64,000 bases of DNA from the NCBI GenBank assembly GCA_029779845.1, contig JAKOZT010000061.1, positions 29,735 to 93,734 of the forward strand, given 5' to 3'. The translations under genes were made by a program, and so were the position numbers. Positions 26,302 through 36,291 of this stretch are shown one piece after another. The stretch comes from Pseudomonadota bacterium (lineage in GTDB: Bacteria; Pseudomonadota; Gammaproteobacteria; Burkholderiales; Burkholderiaceae_C). The notes below the pieces were generated by a model. That model was not told the origin of the DNA and ran no database searches. It was given only the letters and a program-made list of their open reading frames with translations. Positions within the stretch are counted from its first letter, which is position 1, and every line of letters starts with the position of its first letter.

Positions 26302-28647
26302 TCAGTGTTGCAGCGCACCCGGCAGGTAGACCGGCCGCCGCCTGGGGAACACCTTCTCGAGCACCACGGCGAACGCAGGCAGCGCCGTCATCGCCATGAC
26401 CAGGTTCACCATGAACATGAAGGCCAGCAGCTTGCCCATGTCGGCCTGGAACTTGAGATCGGAAAAGGCCCAGGTGGCCACGCCGATGGCCAGCGTGATC
26501 GCGGTGAAGATCGTGGCCATGCCCACTTCGAGCACCGCGGACTCCAGTGCCTGCACGATCTGCTGGCCGTGCGCAAGGTGCCACTGCAGGCGGTTGTAGA
26601 TGTAGAAGGCGTAGTCGACGCCCACGCCGACGGCCAGCACCATGACGGGCAGCGTCGCCACCGTGAGGCCGATGGCCTCCACCTTCATGAACCAGTAGCC
26701 GATGAAGGTCGCCACGGTCAGGGGCAGGCAGCAGGCGACGACCGCACGCCAATCACGGTAGGCCAGCATCACCAAGAGCGCGATCGCCGCGTACACGTAC
26801 AGCAGCATCGGCGTTTCGGCGTGTTCCACGGCTTCGTCGACGGCGGCCTGGACGCCGGCGTTGCCTGCCGCGAGGCGGACCGTGACGCCCGGCAGCTTGT
26901 TCTGCTCGCGCCATGCCTTCACCGCATCGACCACATGGCGCAGCGTCACGGCCTTGTGGTCGGTGAGAAACAGATGCACCGCCGTCATGGTGCAATCGCC
27001 CACCGCGAAGCCCCTGACGCGCGCCACTTCGGTGGCCAGCGCCGCGTAGTTGGCCGGGTCCAGGGGCACGACGGCCATCTTCGGGTTGCCCTCGTTGTAG
27101 CCCTGGTTGTAGGTGCGCAATTGACCCGAGAACGATTGCACCGCCTGGACGCCGGGAACCTCCGTCATGGCGGCCACGAAGTCATCCTGGTACTTGCCCA
27201 GTTCGACGTTCGCGCAACCCTGGTTGGGCCCTTCGAACACGATCGACATCCAGTCGAGGCCGATGTCGTAGTTCTGCGCGATCGAGACCGCGTCCCGGTT
27301 GTAGCGCGACTCCGGCCGCAGTTCGGGCGCGCCGGGCTGCAAGGTTCCGACGACCCTGTCGCGGCTCGCGAAGGCCGCTGCCACCAGCACCAGCGCGGTG
27401 AGCAGCACGACCACGACCGCGTTGCGCGGTTCGGCCACCAGGGAGAGGCGTTGCAGCCAACGCGAACGTCGTTCGCGCTTCAGCAGCGCCTTCCCGGCGA
27501 ACTCCGCGGTGAAGTTGAAGTACGAGGCCGCCAGCGGCAGCATGACCAGGTTGGTCACGATCTTGTAGGCCACGCCGATCGACGAAACGATGGCCAGCTC
27601 GCGGACCATCGGGATGGGCACGAGCAGCAGGGTCACGAAGGAGACGAAGGCCGTGACCAGGGCCAGCGTGCCCGGCACCAGCAAGCCGGTGAAGCTCAGG
27701 CGCGCCGCCTCCAGGGTGGTCTTGCCCGCGGCGATCTCGCGCACGATGAAGTTGATCTGCTGCACGCCGTGCGACACGCCGATGGCGAACACGAGGAACG
27801 GCACCAGCACGGCCAGCGGGTCGAGCCCGTAGCCGATCAACTTGAGGGTGCCGAACTGCCAGACCAGCGAGGACAGCGAGCACAGCACCGGCAGCAGGGT
27901 GAGGCGAATGGAGTGGCAGTACCAGTAGACGGCCAGCGCCGTCAGCAGCAAGGCGATGCCGCAGTACTCCAGCACGTTCGCCGCGCCGTCCGCGATGTCG
28001 CCGATCTGCTTGGCGAAACCGATGATCTGGATCTCGAAATCCTGGTCTTCCAGCTTGCGGACGCGCTCTTCGATGAGCGCGTTGTAGGCCACGTAGTCCA
28101 GCCGGGTGCCGTCGGCGAGGGTTTCCGAGATGTCCGCGGAGACCATCGCGCTGGACTGGTCGCGCGACACCAGCGTGCCGACGTAGCCGCCTTGCGTGGC
28201 CGACTGCTGGATGCGCGCGATCAGGCCCGGCTCGAGCGACTGCGCGGTGACGGTGCCGTCGATGACCGGCTGCGCCCGGAAGCCTTCCTCGGTGATCTCG
28301 TTGACGAAGACGTTCGGCGTCCACAGGGACTGCACGCCCAGCCGATCGACCCCCGGCAGCAGCATGACGGCCTGGGTCGCGTCGTACAGGCGCGTCAAGC
28401 CCTCCTTGGTGAAGATGCTGCCCTGGCGGGCCCGCACCACCACGGTCAGGCGATTGGCGCCGAACAGCTGCTTGCTGTATTTCTCGAAGGTCCGGATGTA
28501 CTCATGCCCCGAGGGCATCTGCTTCTCGAACCCGGCTTCCATGCGCAGATGGCTGCCGAACCATCCCATCACGGCCGTCAAGGCCAGAAGCACGGCCAGG
28601 ACCGCGCTTCGCGACGTGAACAGCAGTTGCTCCAGGCGTCCTACCAT
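26302..28647 (-). CDS. RND-superfamily transporter (MMPL-type)
   Basis: A 781-residue inner-membrane transporter with the duplicated RND layout: one N-terminal helix, a large periplasmic domain (about 35-235), a block of five or six helices (ANVLEYCGIALLLTALAVYWY to VAYKIVTNLVMLPLA), a second helix and periplasmic domain, and a second helix block with VLAVGVGVDYAFYIY. The size is near that of hopanoid/lipid MMPL proteins rather than the 1000-residue drug pumps, and no membrane-fusion gene is adjacent. It lies between the class III transaminase (3 bases upstream) and the YCF48 gene. It probably moves a lipid-like or hydrophobic substrate or product. Confidence 0.9.
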   Translation of the reverse strand: MVGRLEQLLFTSRSAVLAVLLALTAVMGWFGSHLRMEAGFEKQMPSGHEYIRTFEKYSKQLFGANRLTVVVRARQGSIFTKEGLTRLYDATQAVMLLPGVDRLGVQSLWTPNVFVNEITEEGFRAQPVIDGTVTAQSLEPGLIARIQQSATQGGYVGTLVSRDQSSAMVSADISETLADGTRLDYVAYNALIEERVRKLEDQDFEIQIIGFAKQIGDIADGAANVLEYCGIALLLTALAVYWYCHSIRLTLLPVLCSLSSLVWQFGTLKLIGYGLDPLAVLVPFLVFAIGVSHGVQQINFIVREIAAGKTTLEAARLSFTGLLVPGTLALVTAFVSFVTLLLVPIPMVRELAIVSSIGVAYKIVTNLVMLPLAASYFNFTAEFAGKALLKRERRSRWLQRLSLVAEPRNAVVVVLLTALVLVAAAFASRDRVVGTLQPGAPELRPESRYNRDAVSIAQNYDIGLDWMSIVFEGPNQGCANVELGKYQDDFVAAMTEVPGVQAVQSFSGQLRTYNQGYNEGNPKMAVVPLDPANYAALATEVARVRGFAVGDCTMTAVHLFLTDHKAVTLRHVVDAVKAWREQNKLPGVTVRLAAGNAGVQAAVDEAVEHAETPMLLYVYAAIALLVMLAYRDWRAVVACCLPLTVATFIGYWFMKVEAIGLTVATLPVMVLAVGVGVDYAFYIYNRLQWHLAHGQQIVQALESAVLEVGMATIFTAITLAIGVATWAFSDLKFQADMGKLLAFMFMVNLVMAMTALPAFAVVLEKVFPRRRPVYLPGALQH

Positions 28648-28650
28648 CGG

Positions 28651-30051
28651 CTAGGCACCCAGGTCGGCCGGCAGCCGCTCTTCGAATCGCTCGACGGCTC
28701 GCGCGACCCGCTTCACGATCTCGTCCACGTCGGCCGGCGTGGCGATCAGCGGCGGCGCCACCGCGCCCACGACGCGACCGTGCCCGCTGCGCAGGAGCAC
28801 GCGCTCTTCGACCAGGCACTGCTGCAACAGCCCCGAGATCCGGCCCGGCTCGGCGAACGGCCTGCGCGCGCCGGGCTCCGCGTCGAACTCGATCCCGGCG
28901 AACAGCCCCTTGCCGCGGATCTCGCCCAGGTGCGCCGCGCCGCGAAGCTTTTGCCGCAACTGCTCGAGCAGGTAGGCACCCGTCCGGGCCGAATGGGCGA
29001 CCAGGCCTTCCCGCTCGATGATGTCCAGGTTGGCCAGGGCCACTGCGGCGGCCACGGGGTGGCCCGCGGTGGTGAAGCCGTGCCCGAACATGCCGTCGGC
29101 CTCCTCCTCGGCATACAGCACCTCGCAGACCTTGCGGGAGACGAGGCAGGCCGACATCGGGAAGTAGCCGCTGGTCAGGCCCTTGGCCACGGTGATCAGG
29201 TCGGGCTGCATGTCCAGGCCCGGGCTGGCGAACCAGGCGCCGGTGCGGCCGAACGCAGTGATCACCTCGTCGGCCACCAGCAGCACGTCGTGCCTGGCCA
29301 GGACCTTCTGGATCTCCGCGAAGTAGCCCGCCGGCGGAAGGATGACGCCGGCCGATCCCATGATCGGCTCCGCAAAGAAGGCGGCGATGGTGTCGGCACC
29401 TTCGGCCTGGATCATGCAGTCCAGCTGGTCGGCCAGGTAGCGCGAGAACGCCAGCTCGTCGCCGTCGAAGGCCGCGGGCCTTCTGCGGTATTCGGCGGCC
29501 TCGGTGTGAAGCACGAAGTCCAGCGGCATGTGGAATCCGCGGTGCGTCACCTCCAGCCCGGTCAGGCTGCCGGCCATCACCGTGGCACCGTGGTAGCCGC
29601 CCTTGCGCGAGATGATCTTCTTCTTGGCCGGCTTGCCGCGCACGATGTGATAGCGCCACGCCAGCTTGACCTGCGTGTCGTTGGCTTCGGAGCCGCCGTT
29701 GGCGTACAGCACCCGCTCGAACCCCGGCGGCGCCAGCGCGACGAGCCGCTCGCTGAGCTGGATGAGCGGCTCGCTCGACATCACGCTGAAGTTGTGCGAG
29801 AAGCTGACGGCCTGCATCTGCGCGGCCGCCGCACGGACGATCTCTGCGCAGCCGTAGCCGGCGTTGCTGCACCAGAGCCCCGAGCCGGCATCGATGAACT
29901 GATGGCCGCGATCGTCGGTCAGCACCAGTCCCTTGGCTTCGCGCACGACCAGAACGTCGCGGCCCGGCTGGGTGTGCAGGGCGGAGAACGGGTGCAGCAC
30001 CCGCCGTTCGTCCGTCCGGCGCAGCGACTCGTGATCCTGCGGTGTCGGCAT
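28651..30051 (-). CDS. Class III PLP aminotransferase
   Basis: A 466-residue enzyme of the omega-transaminase family. The PLP lysine is Lys290 in TVAKGLTSGYFPM, Asp261 in VADEVITAFGRTG binds the pyridine nitrogen, and the PLP-phosphate loop YANGGSEAND and FAEPIMGSAGVILPP are intact. Such enzymes transfer amino groups from amines or omega-amino acids to pyruvate or a similar acceptor. It sits unusually between the DUF1302 and RND genes of a transport module, with 14 and 3 bases of spacing, so it is co-transcribed with them. Together with the fold-type IV transaminase at 22181 it gives the island two unrelated transaminases, possibly of opposite stereoselectivity. Confidence 0.9.
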   Translation of the reverse strand: MPTPQDHESLRRTDERRVLHPFSALHTQPGRDVLVVREAKGLVLTDDRGHQFIDAGSGLWCSNAGYGCAEIVRAAAAQMQAVSFSHNFSVMSSEPLIQLSERLVALAPPGFERVLYANGGSEANDTQVKLAWRYHIVRGKPAKKKIISRKGGYHGATVMAGSLTGLEVTHRGFHMPLDFVLHTEAAEYRRRPAAFDGDELAFSRYLADQLDCMIQAEGADTIAAFFAEPIMGSAGVILPPAGYFAEIQKVLARHDVLLVADEVITAFGRTGAWFASPGLDMQPDLITVAKGLTSGYFPMSACLVSRKVCEVLYAEEEADGMFGHGFTTAGHPVAAAVALANLDIIEREGLVAHSARTGAYLLEQLRQKLRGAAHLGEIRGKGLFAGIEFDAEPGARRPFAEPGRISGLLQQCLVEERVLLRSGHGRVVGAVAPPLIATPADVDEIVKRVARAVERFEERLPADLGA

Positions 30052-30065
30052 CGTCGGTCCGCGGG

Positions 30066-31880
30066 TCAGAAGCTGTAGCTTCCGAAGAAGCCGAAGAAAT
30101 CCCGGTCCTTGAACACCTGGCGCTCGACGGCGTCCTTCTTGCCGCCGAAGTAGGTCGTGTAGTTGATGCCGAACTGCCAGGCTGGCGGGTTCTGGTTCAG
30201 CATCAGGTACAGGTTCGCGGACTTGTTGCCTTCGAGAAACTGGGCGGAGATGTTCGGCGTGTCGCCCTTCACGCTGTGCGAGAACGTGATGCCGGGCGTC
30301 AGCTGCCAGCCCGGAAAGGGTCGGCCGTCGTAGGTCCAGTTGAAGTCCAGCACGTAGCCCCACGAGGTCGCGGTTCCGACCCGGGCCACGATCGGGTTGT
30401 TCGGGTCGGTCCGATCCAGGCCCAGGAAATAGCCGGCCTGCGCGACCTGGTCCACCTCGACACCGTCGATGGTCCGCCGGATGCGACCATTGACGATGCC
30501 GGGATAGCGCGTGACGGCTGCCTCGATGGTCAGAAAGGCGCTGTCGGCAGCGAGCGCGTTCAGCACGAACGGATGCTCGCTCTTTTGGAGCTGAAGCAGC
30601 GCCGTCACGCTCACCTGGTACTTCTTCATGTCCTTGTACAAAGGACAGCTGGCCGGATCGACAAGCGCAGGATTGGTCGCGGTATCCAGCGGCCCGCCCG
30701 CGCCGTAGCAGCCGGACAGCGTCACGGCGTCCTTCGGCCGATAGCTCAGCTCCGTGCCGATCGCCCAGTTGCCGAGCGGGAAGCTGCTCGTGAGGCCGTA
30801 CATCTTGCGGTTCTCGCGGAACCGCCATTGCAGCGCCGGGATGTCGACGCCGAACGCATCGTTGAACGTGGTTGCGTTGGCAAGCACCGGCAACTGGTCG
30901 TGGTAGTTGACGGCGAAGAAGCCGAAGTTGGCCTGCGTGCCTTCGGGCGCCCACTTCAGCGACAGGCCGTACTGTCCGCCCTTCTTGGGCGTCTTGTCGG
31001 CCAGGATGGGAATGCCGTAGTTTCCTGCGCCATAGATCGCGAGCACGGCATCGTCCTGGGACATCAGGCGCGGTGCCCCCGGCGTGCTGTACTGGTCCGG
31101 CGCCGTCACGTTCGGGTTGGTGCCGAGGTAGGCGATCGGCCCGCGACCTTTGTCGTAGTAGTCGGCGGCGCTGAAGTACGAGCCCACGGGCGACACCCGC
31201 GAACGGCGCCATTTGAATTGGTAGTACGCCTCGGCGTTCAAGGTATCGCCGAGCGAGCTGCTGACGCTGAGGGCCTGCACGGGAAGGAAGGCTTCCTTGA
31301 GCTGGGTGCCGGGAACCAGCAGCTTCTGGACGTCGAGAACATTGGTGGCCACGCCGCCCGTCAGGTAGAGAGCCTCGCCCCAGCTGATGACCTGCTGCCC
31401 GAGGCGCACTCGCCCATTGCGCTCACCCAGGGAGAAATCCTTGCTGACCCACAGGTCCAGGAGTTCGGCGTTGTTGACGATCTGCTTCTTCGCGTCGCCG
31501 GACAGATCGGTGCGCCGCGTGTCGTCCGCCTTGAAGTCTTTCTTCCAGGTTCCGCGCGCGAAGAGCTTGAGTCCGGAATCGTTCTTGAGCAGCAGCTCAT
31601 GGGTGCCCTTGAGGTAGAGCGTGAACCAGTCGCCCTTGCGGTAGTTCAGGTTGCCGTCGTCTCCTGCGGACCATTGCTCGGGATTGGCGGGGCCTCCGCA
31701 GGCGGCGCTGTCGCCCACGATGCTGCAGCTCGGGTCGCCGGACCGGCGCCCGCCGCCGACCGTCACCGTGCTGTTGAACGATCCTTCGAACTGGTCGTTC
31801 TTGAATTCCACGCCGTGCGCGCCGTCCACGGCGACGAGCGTCGCGACCGACACGAGCGCACCCAAGGTTGTCTTGTTCAC
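30066..31880 (-). CDS. DUF1302-family outer-membrane-type protein
   Basis: A 604-residue exported protein. The chosen GTG start has a near-perfect GAGGAG site and gives a short signal peptide (NKTTLGALVSVATLVAVDGAHG). The mature part is rich in alternating aromatic/hydrophobic strands, with long loops and a C-terminal Phe (SYSF), typical of outer-membrane beta-barrels; family members carry the motif FSLGERNGRVRLGQQVISWGE. An earlier ATG at 31916 is possible. DUF1302 proteins recur with DUF1329 and MMPL genes in clusters for steroid, terpenoid or other hydrophobic substrates. A role as an outer-membrane passage is inferred from that context. Confidence 0.88.
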   Translation of the reverse strand: MNKTTLGALVSVATLVAVDGAHGVEFKNDQFEGSFNSTVTVGGGRRSGDPSCSIVGDSAACGGPANPEQWSAGDDGNLNYRKGDWFTLYLKGTHELLLKNDSGLKLFARGTWKKDFKADDTRRTDLSGDAKKQIVNNAELLDLWVSKDFSLGERNGRVRLGQQVISWGEALYLTGGVATNVLDVQKLLVPGTQLKEAFLPVQALSVSSSLGDTLNAEAYYQFKWRRSRVSPVGSYFSAADYYDKGRGPIAYLGTNPNVTAPDQYSTPGAPRLMSQDDAVLAIYGAGNYGIPILADKTPKKGGQYGLSLKWAPEGTQANFGFFAVNYHDQLPVLANATTFNDAFGVDIPALQWRFRENRKMYGLTSSFPLGNWAIGTELSYRPKDAVTLSGCYGAGGPLDTATNPALVDPASCPLYKDMKKYQVSVTALLQLQKSEHPFVLNALAADSAFLTIEAAVTRYPGIVNGRIRRTIDGVEVDQVAQAGYFLGLDRTDPNNPIVARVGTATSWGYVLDFNWTYDGRPFPGWQLTPGITFSHSVKGDTPNISAQFLEGNKSANLYLMLNQNPPAWQFGINYTTYFGGKKDAVERQVFKDRDFFGFFGSYSF

Positions 31881-31925
31881 CTGATTTCTCCTCGTCTTGA
31901 ACTTCCGCGGTGCCATGCCTGCGCG

Positions 31926-33290
31926 TCAGCGCTCGCTGTTCGCACGCAGGGATTCGGCCGTGTAGAACGAAGGCTTCAGGCGAGGATCCGCGCCTGCATC
32001 CAGCAGCACACGGACGTCCTGACCGGCGCCGATCTGGATGTTGTCGGCCACGTAGCGGCCGCTGACGAAGTCGTAGTTGTTGTACTGAATCAGCGAGGTG
32101 CAGATCCCTGCCTCCCAGGCCGGACGGACGCCGTTCTCCTTGTGCCGCCACAACTTGCCCTGCGCGTCGTAGTCGTCGCCGACCATCGCGTGCCAGGTGT
32201 CCTCGTCGAGGTAGATGGTCTTCTTGGGCGACGAGTGGCGCACGCCCTCCTTCACGGTGCCGACGACTTCCCAGACGCGGTGCAGCTCGTAGCGGCGGAA
32301 GTCGGCGCTGACGAAGCCTGGCTTGAACACATCGGCGACGGCGGCGTTGAAGTTCGCGCTCTTGAAGTTGTTGTAGGGAACGTAGACCTCCTTCTTCCCC
32401 ACCACCTTCCACTCGAAGCGATCGGGGTTGCCGCCGAACACGTACGACGCGTCCGCCGGGAGCTGGTTCTCGAACCCGATCAGCGGCGCGTCGTAGGCAT
32501 ACAGCGGCAGGCGCCGGACGCGCCGCTGGCCGGTGAAGTAGTAGAAGCTCTCGGTGTCCTGCCCGAAGTAGTAGCGCTGCACGATGGCCTGCCCCGCGAG
32601 CGCGGCCGGCTCGCGGTAGGCGTAGTACACGCCGGCCTGCATCGTTCCCTCGGACTTCGGAGAGGCGTGGCCTTTGGCGGCCCAGGGCCAGTAGAACACC
32701 TGCTGCGCCTTGATCAGGATCCCCTTGTCCGAGCCGGGCGCCGGCGAGACGTAGGTGAGGTTCATCGGCAGGTCGACGGCCACGCCCTGGAAACGCATCA
32801 GCATGTTCCAGACCGCCTCGATGCCGCTCTTGGGCGCCGGGAACGGCACCGACGGCAGCACCGCTTCTTCCAACGCCCATCCGTTCGCAGCGATCTTCGC
32901 CTTGCCTTCGTTCGCCTTCGTGTTCTCGACCACGTAGTCCGGCATCGCGCAGCTTCGGTGCGAGGGGTACACCGGCATGCTGTAGCCCTTCACCGTCTTG
33001 AGCAGCTGCACCTGGCCCGGGATCAGCCTGTCGGCGTACTTGTCCACGTTGGACGCGTCGATGACGAACAAGGGCTTCTCGTCCTTGTGCGCCCAGTAGT
33101 CCCCGCGGTACTTGCCGAACGACCAACCCGGCAAGGGCGCCTCGCTTCCGCCAAAGGCGGGGATCGTGCCGGCCGCATTGCCGGCCTTCTCGGCGCCGAC
33201 CGGCGTTCGTTCCTGCGCAGCGACCACGACTGCACAGAGCGACAGAGCGGCATGGACGCACGCTCGGAGGGCAAAGCGGATGGTGGGCAC
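31926..33290 (-). CDS. DUF1329-family exported protein
   Basis: A 454-residue periplasmic protein with a signal peptide (residues 1-26, ending VVVAAQ). The family hallmark near the start (AGNAAGTIPAFGG), the mid-region FYYFTGQRRVRRLPLYAYDAP and the late LDEDTWHAMVGDDYDAQGKLW are all present. DUF1329 members are structurally reminiscent of LolB-type lipid-binding proteins, suggesting transfer of a hydrophobic molecule between membranes. The start is a GTG with AGGAG seven bases upstream. It is directly upstream of the DUF1302 gene, the usual pairing, and 123 bases downstream of the SDR gene. Confidence 0.9.
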   Translation of the reverse strand: MPTIRFALRACVHAALSLCAVVVAAQERTPVGAEKAGNAAGTIPAFGGSEAPLPGWSFGKYRGDYWAHKDEKPLFVIDASNVDKYADRLIPGQVQLLKTVKGYSMPVYPSHRSCAMPDYVVENTKANEGKAKIAANGWALEEAVLPSVPFPAPKSGIEAVWNMLMRFQGVAVDLPMNLTYVSPAPGSDKGILIKAQQVFYWPWAAKGHASPKSEGTMQAGVYYAYREPAALAGQAIVQRYYFGQDTESFYYFTGQRRVRRLPLYAYDAPLIGFENQLPADASYVFGGNPDRFEWKVVGKKEVYVPYNNFKSANFNAAVADVFKPGFVSADFRRYELHRVWEVVGTVKEGVRHSSPKKTIYLDEDTWHAMVGDDYDAQGKLWRHKENGVRPAWEAGICTSLIQYNNYDFVSGRYVADNIQIGAGQDVRVLLDAGADPRLKPSFYTAESLRANSER

Positions 33291-33413
33291 GGCATGTCTC
33301 CTGCGATGAGGTGTTCGAATCAGTCTATGGAGGGCGGATCGGTCTCAACAGGTGGCCGGCGGTCAGTTGACGGTGCAGTCACGCCCGCTCGCGACCATGG
33401 CGCGGGAGCGGTG

Positions 33414-34262
33414 TCAGCTCATCGCCTTCCTGAGAACGCCGTCCAGCACGCGGTCGGGAAGAAGCGCCGCCAGGCGCGCCAGAAGTCGCGCATCCTTGCC
33501 CACCAGGTAGCGCGTGCGCGGCTTCGTCGCAGTCAGCGCGTGCAGGATGGCCTGGCTGACCTGGTCGCAGGGCACGGCCTTTTGCGCGCTGTCGGCGATC
33601 AACTTCCGGAATTGCCGGTATGCCTCGCCGTACAGATCGAGTTGTGCCGGCGTGGCCTTGGCGCTCCAGTCGTTGACCGTCGCCTTGTCCCAGATGGCGG
33701 TCTTGATCGCCCCCGGTTCGATCAGCGCCACGTGAATGCCCCAGGGCGCGAGTTCCCGTCGCAAGCCATCCGAAAAGGCTTCGATCGCAAACTTCGACAT
33801 GGAGTAGGGGCCGGACATGGGCGAGGCGATCAGCCCGTTGATCGAGCCCACGGTCACCACCCGTCCGCGTGCGCTTCTGAGCATCGGCAGAAAGGCCTGG
33901 GTCACGGCCACGGGCCCGATGGCGTTGACCTCGAACTGGTGGCGCAGCGAGGCGATCGGCACGCACTCCAGCGGCTCGTCGTAGGAGATTCCCGCGTTGT
34001 TGACCAGGCCCGCAAGGCCTTTGCTGCCCAGGCTTGCCTGCACCGCTTGAACCGCGGCGGTGATCGTCTCCGGCTGCGTCACGTCCAGGATCAAGGGCTC
34101 GAGGTTCGGCCGGCCGCGTGCCGTGACGGCCTGGGCGTCGGAGGGTTTTCTCACCCCCGCAAACACCTGGAAGCCCCGTTCGGACAAGTACAGGGCACAG
34201 GCGGCCCCGATGCCGGTGGAGGCCCCGGTTACCACGACGGTGCCGAGATCGTCGGTTGCCAT
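33414..34262 (-). CDS. Short-chain dehydrogenase/reductase
   Basis: A 282-residue classical SDR. It has the cofactor motif TGASTGIG (12-19), the NNAG motif (88-91) and the catalytic Ser140, Tyr153 and Lys157 in the order expected. The residue pattern after the glycine loop (AGVRKPSD) favours NADP(H). It would oxidise or reduce a secondary alcohol/ketone. The ATG has AAGGG six bases upstream. It is the first gene of the leftward run and diverges from the acyl-CoA dehydrogenase across 211 bases (34263-34473), in which I see no other gene and no clear operator. Confidence 0.9.
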   Translation of the reverse strand: MATDDLGTVVVTGASTGIGAACALYLSERGFQVFAGVRKPSDAQAVTARGRPNLEPLILDVTQPETITAAVQAVQASLGSKGLAGLVNNAGISYDEPLECVPIASLRHQFEVNAIGPVAVTQAFLPMLRSARGRVVTVGSINGLIASPMSGPYSMSKFAIEAFSDGLRRELAPWGIHVALIEPGAIKTAIWDKATVNDWSAKATPAQLDLYGEAYRQFRKLIADSAQKAVPCDQVSQAILHALTATKPRTRYLVGKDARLLARLAALLPDRVLDGVLRKAMS

Positions 34263-34473
34263 GTGCACCCTTTTCGATTGACGCGCTGAAGCTATCGCCC
34301 GCAAGGGCTTCGCAACAGGTGGATGCAGGCCGAATGCGGGGGAGCAGATGGCCGGAATCGACCGCACGGCTCAGGCGCGCGAAGCTGGCCGGTGCTCACC
34401 GCACGCCGTCCGTTGTCCACCTCGAGACGCGCGAGCTTCAGGCGCACATTGGGCTTTGGCTCACAGGCGAACC

Positions 34474-36291
34474 ATGCTCCGACCCGTTCTCGACTTCCTG
34501 CTCTACGACTGGCTCCAGCTGGAGCAGTTGCTCTCCAGGCCACGCTTCCAGGAGCACTCGCGCGAAACCTTCGACTCGGTGTTCGACAGTTGCGAGCGGA
34601 TCGCGCGCGAGCGCTTTGCGCCGTTCAATCGCCTGGTCGACACCGAGGAGCCCCGCTTCGACGGAGAACGCGTGATCCTTCCCAAGGCGACCCATGAGGC
34701 CTGGCAGGCCTATGCGGGCTCGGGCATGCTGGCCGCGGCGCAGGATGCCGATCTCGGCGGCATGCAGCTTCCCTGCACCCTCGAGTTGGCCGCCAATGCC
34801 TTTTTCATGAAGGCGTCCGTCAGCATCAGTGCGGCGATGCTGACGGTCGGCAACGCCAACCTGCTGCTGACCCACGGCACGCCCGCGCAACGACGGGTGT
34901 TCGCGCAAGCCGAGCTGGAGGGGCGTTGGGCGGGCACGATGTGCCTGTCGGAACCGCAGGCCGGTTCCAGCCTGTCGGACATCGCCACCCGTGCCTTGCC
35001 GGATGGCGCGGACTTCGAAGCCGATCCGCTGGGGCCACGCTACCGTCTCACCGGCAACAAGATGTGGATTTCGGCCGGGGACCATGAGCTGACCGAGAAC
35101 ATCGTCCACCTGGTCCTGGCGAAGATTCCGGGGCCGGACGGCAAGCTCCCATCGGGCACGAAGGGCATCTCGCTGTTCGTCGTGCCCAAGCGCATGGTGG
35201 ATGGCGAGGGCCGGCTGACGGGCGAGCGCAATGACGTGACGCTTGCCGGCTTGAACCACAAGTGCGGCTGGCGGGGCATCACGAACACGCTGCTGAACTT
35301 TGGCGAAGGGCGTTCCATGCCAGCGGGGCGGGCAGGCGCCGTGGGCTACCTGGTCGGCCGCCCCGGTGATGGGCTGCACTGCATGTTCCACTTGATGAAC
35401 GAGGCGCGCATCGGCGTCGGCATGGCCTCGGCGATGCTCGGGTTCGCCGGCTACGAGGCATCGCTGAGCTATGCGCGGCAGCGCCCGCAGGGCCGCCCCG
35501 TGACGGCCCGCGGCAAGGACGCCACCCGGCAGCAGGTCCCGATCATCGAGCACGCCGACGTCAAGCGCATGCTGCTCGCGCAGAAGGCCTACAGCGAAGG
35601 CGCGCTGGCCTTGCTGCTGTATTGCGCGCGACTGGTCGACGAGCAGCGCACCGGAAGCGAGGAATCCGCGGCCGAGGCCACGCAGCTGCTCGAGATCCTG
35701 ACCCCCATCGCCAAGAGTTTCCCCAGCCAATGGTGCCTGGAAGCGAACAGCCTGGCGATCCAGGTCCATGGCGGCTACGGCTACACGCGCGACTTCCCGG
35801 TGGAGCAGTACTGGCGCGACAACCACCTGAACATGATCCACGAGGGCACGCACGGCATCCAGGCGCTGGACCTGCTGGGCCGCAAGGTGGTGATGCAGGA
35901 CGGCGCGGGCCTGGCGCTGCTGGCGAGCCGGGTACGCGCGACAGCGGCTCATGCCGCCGAAGATTCCGCGCTGTTGCCGCTGGCCGAGGGATTGGGTGCG
36001 GCCCTGAACCGATTGCTGGCAGCCACGAGCGCCGCCTGGTCGACCGGACGACCGGAGGAGGCCCTGGCCAATGCCACGCCCTACCTCCAGGCCTTCGGTC
36101 ACCTCGTCATCGCCTGGGTATGGCTGGATCTCGCGCTGGCTGCCAAGGCCGCCGAGCCCGAGCGGCGCGAGGGCGTCGTAGCGGCCTGCCGTTACTTCCA
36201 TGCCTACGAGTTGCCGCTGGTCGATGCCTGGTTGGGCGCGGTGAGCCGCCGAGAGCCGGTATGCCGCCAGATGCAGGCCGAGTGGTTCTGA
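34474..36291 (+). CDS. Long-form acyl-CoA dehydrogenase (AcdA/DmdC-like)
   Basis: A 605-residue flavoenzyme of the long ACAD class that carries extra N- and C-terminal domains, as in 3-methylmercaptopropionyl-CoA dehydrogenase. The FAD/substrate motifs MCLSEPQAGSS and GNKMWISAGDHEL, the HGGYGYTRDFPVEQYWRD segment and the catalytic base Glu457 in HEGTHGIQALDLLGRK are intact. It would introduce a 2,3 double bond into an acyl-CoA. The ribosome-binding site is weak. It is the only plus-strand gene at the right end of the island and ends against a decayed NodT fragment. Substrate is unknown; no electron-transfer flavoprotein genes are near. Confidence 0.9.
   Translation: MLRPVLDFLLYDWLQLEQLLSRPRFQEHSRETFDSVFDSCERIARERFAPFNRLVDTEEPRFDGERVILPKATHEAWQAYAGSGMLAAAQDADLGGMQLPCTLELAANAFFMKASVSISAAMLTVGNANLLLTHGTPAQRRVFAQAELEGRWAGTMCLSEPQAGSSLSDIATRALPDGADFEADPLGPRYRLTGNKMWISAGDHELTENIVHLVLAKIPGPDGKLPSGTKGISLFVVPKRMVDGEGRLTGERNDVTLAGLNHKCGWRGITNTLLNFGEGRSMPAGRAGAVGYLVGRPGDGLHCMFHLMNEARIGVGMASAMLGFAGYEASLSYARQRPQGRPVTARGKDATRQQVPIIEHADVKRMLLAQKAYSEGALALLLYCARLVDEQRTGSEESAAEATQLLEILTPIAKSFPSQWCLEANSLAIQVHGGYGYTRDFPVEQYWRDNHLNMIHEGTHGIQALDLLGRKVVMQDGAGLALLASRVRATAAHAAEDSALLPLAEGLGAALNRLLAATSAAWSTGRPEEALANATPYLQAFGHLVIAWVWLDLALAAKAAEPERREGVVAACRYFHAYELPLVDAWLGAVSRREPVCRQMQAEWF

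Noticed and set aside
26152..30078. Very long plus-strand frame opposite the RND and transaminase genes
   Set aside because: Composition is low-complexity (His, Gln, Arg, Asp) with no domain; the minus strand has two intact recognised enzymes.
30042..34289. Long plus-strand frame opposite DUF1302, DUF1329 and the SDR
   Set aside because: Antisense shadow; no motifs, while all three opposite genes have good starts and family signatures.
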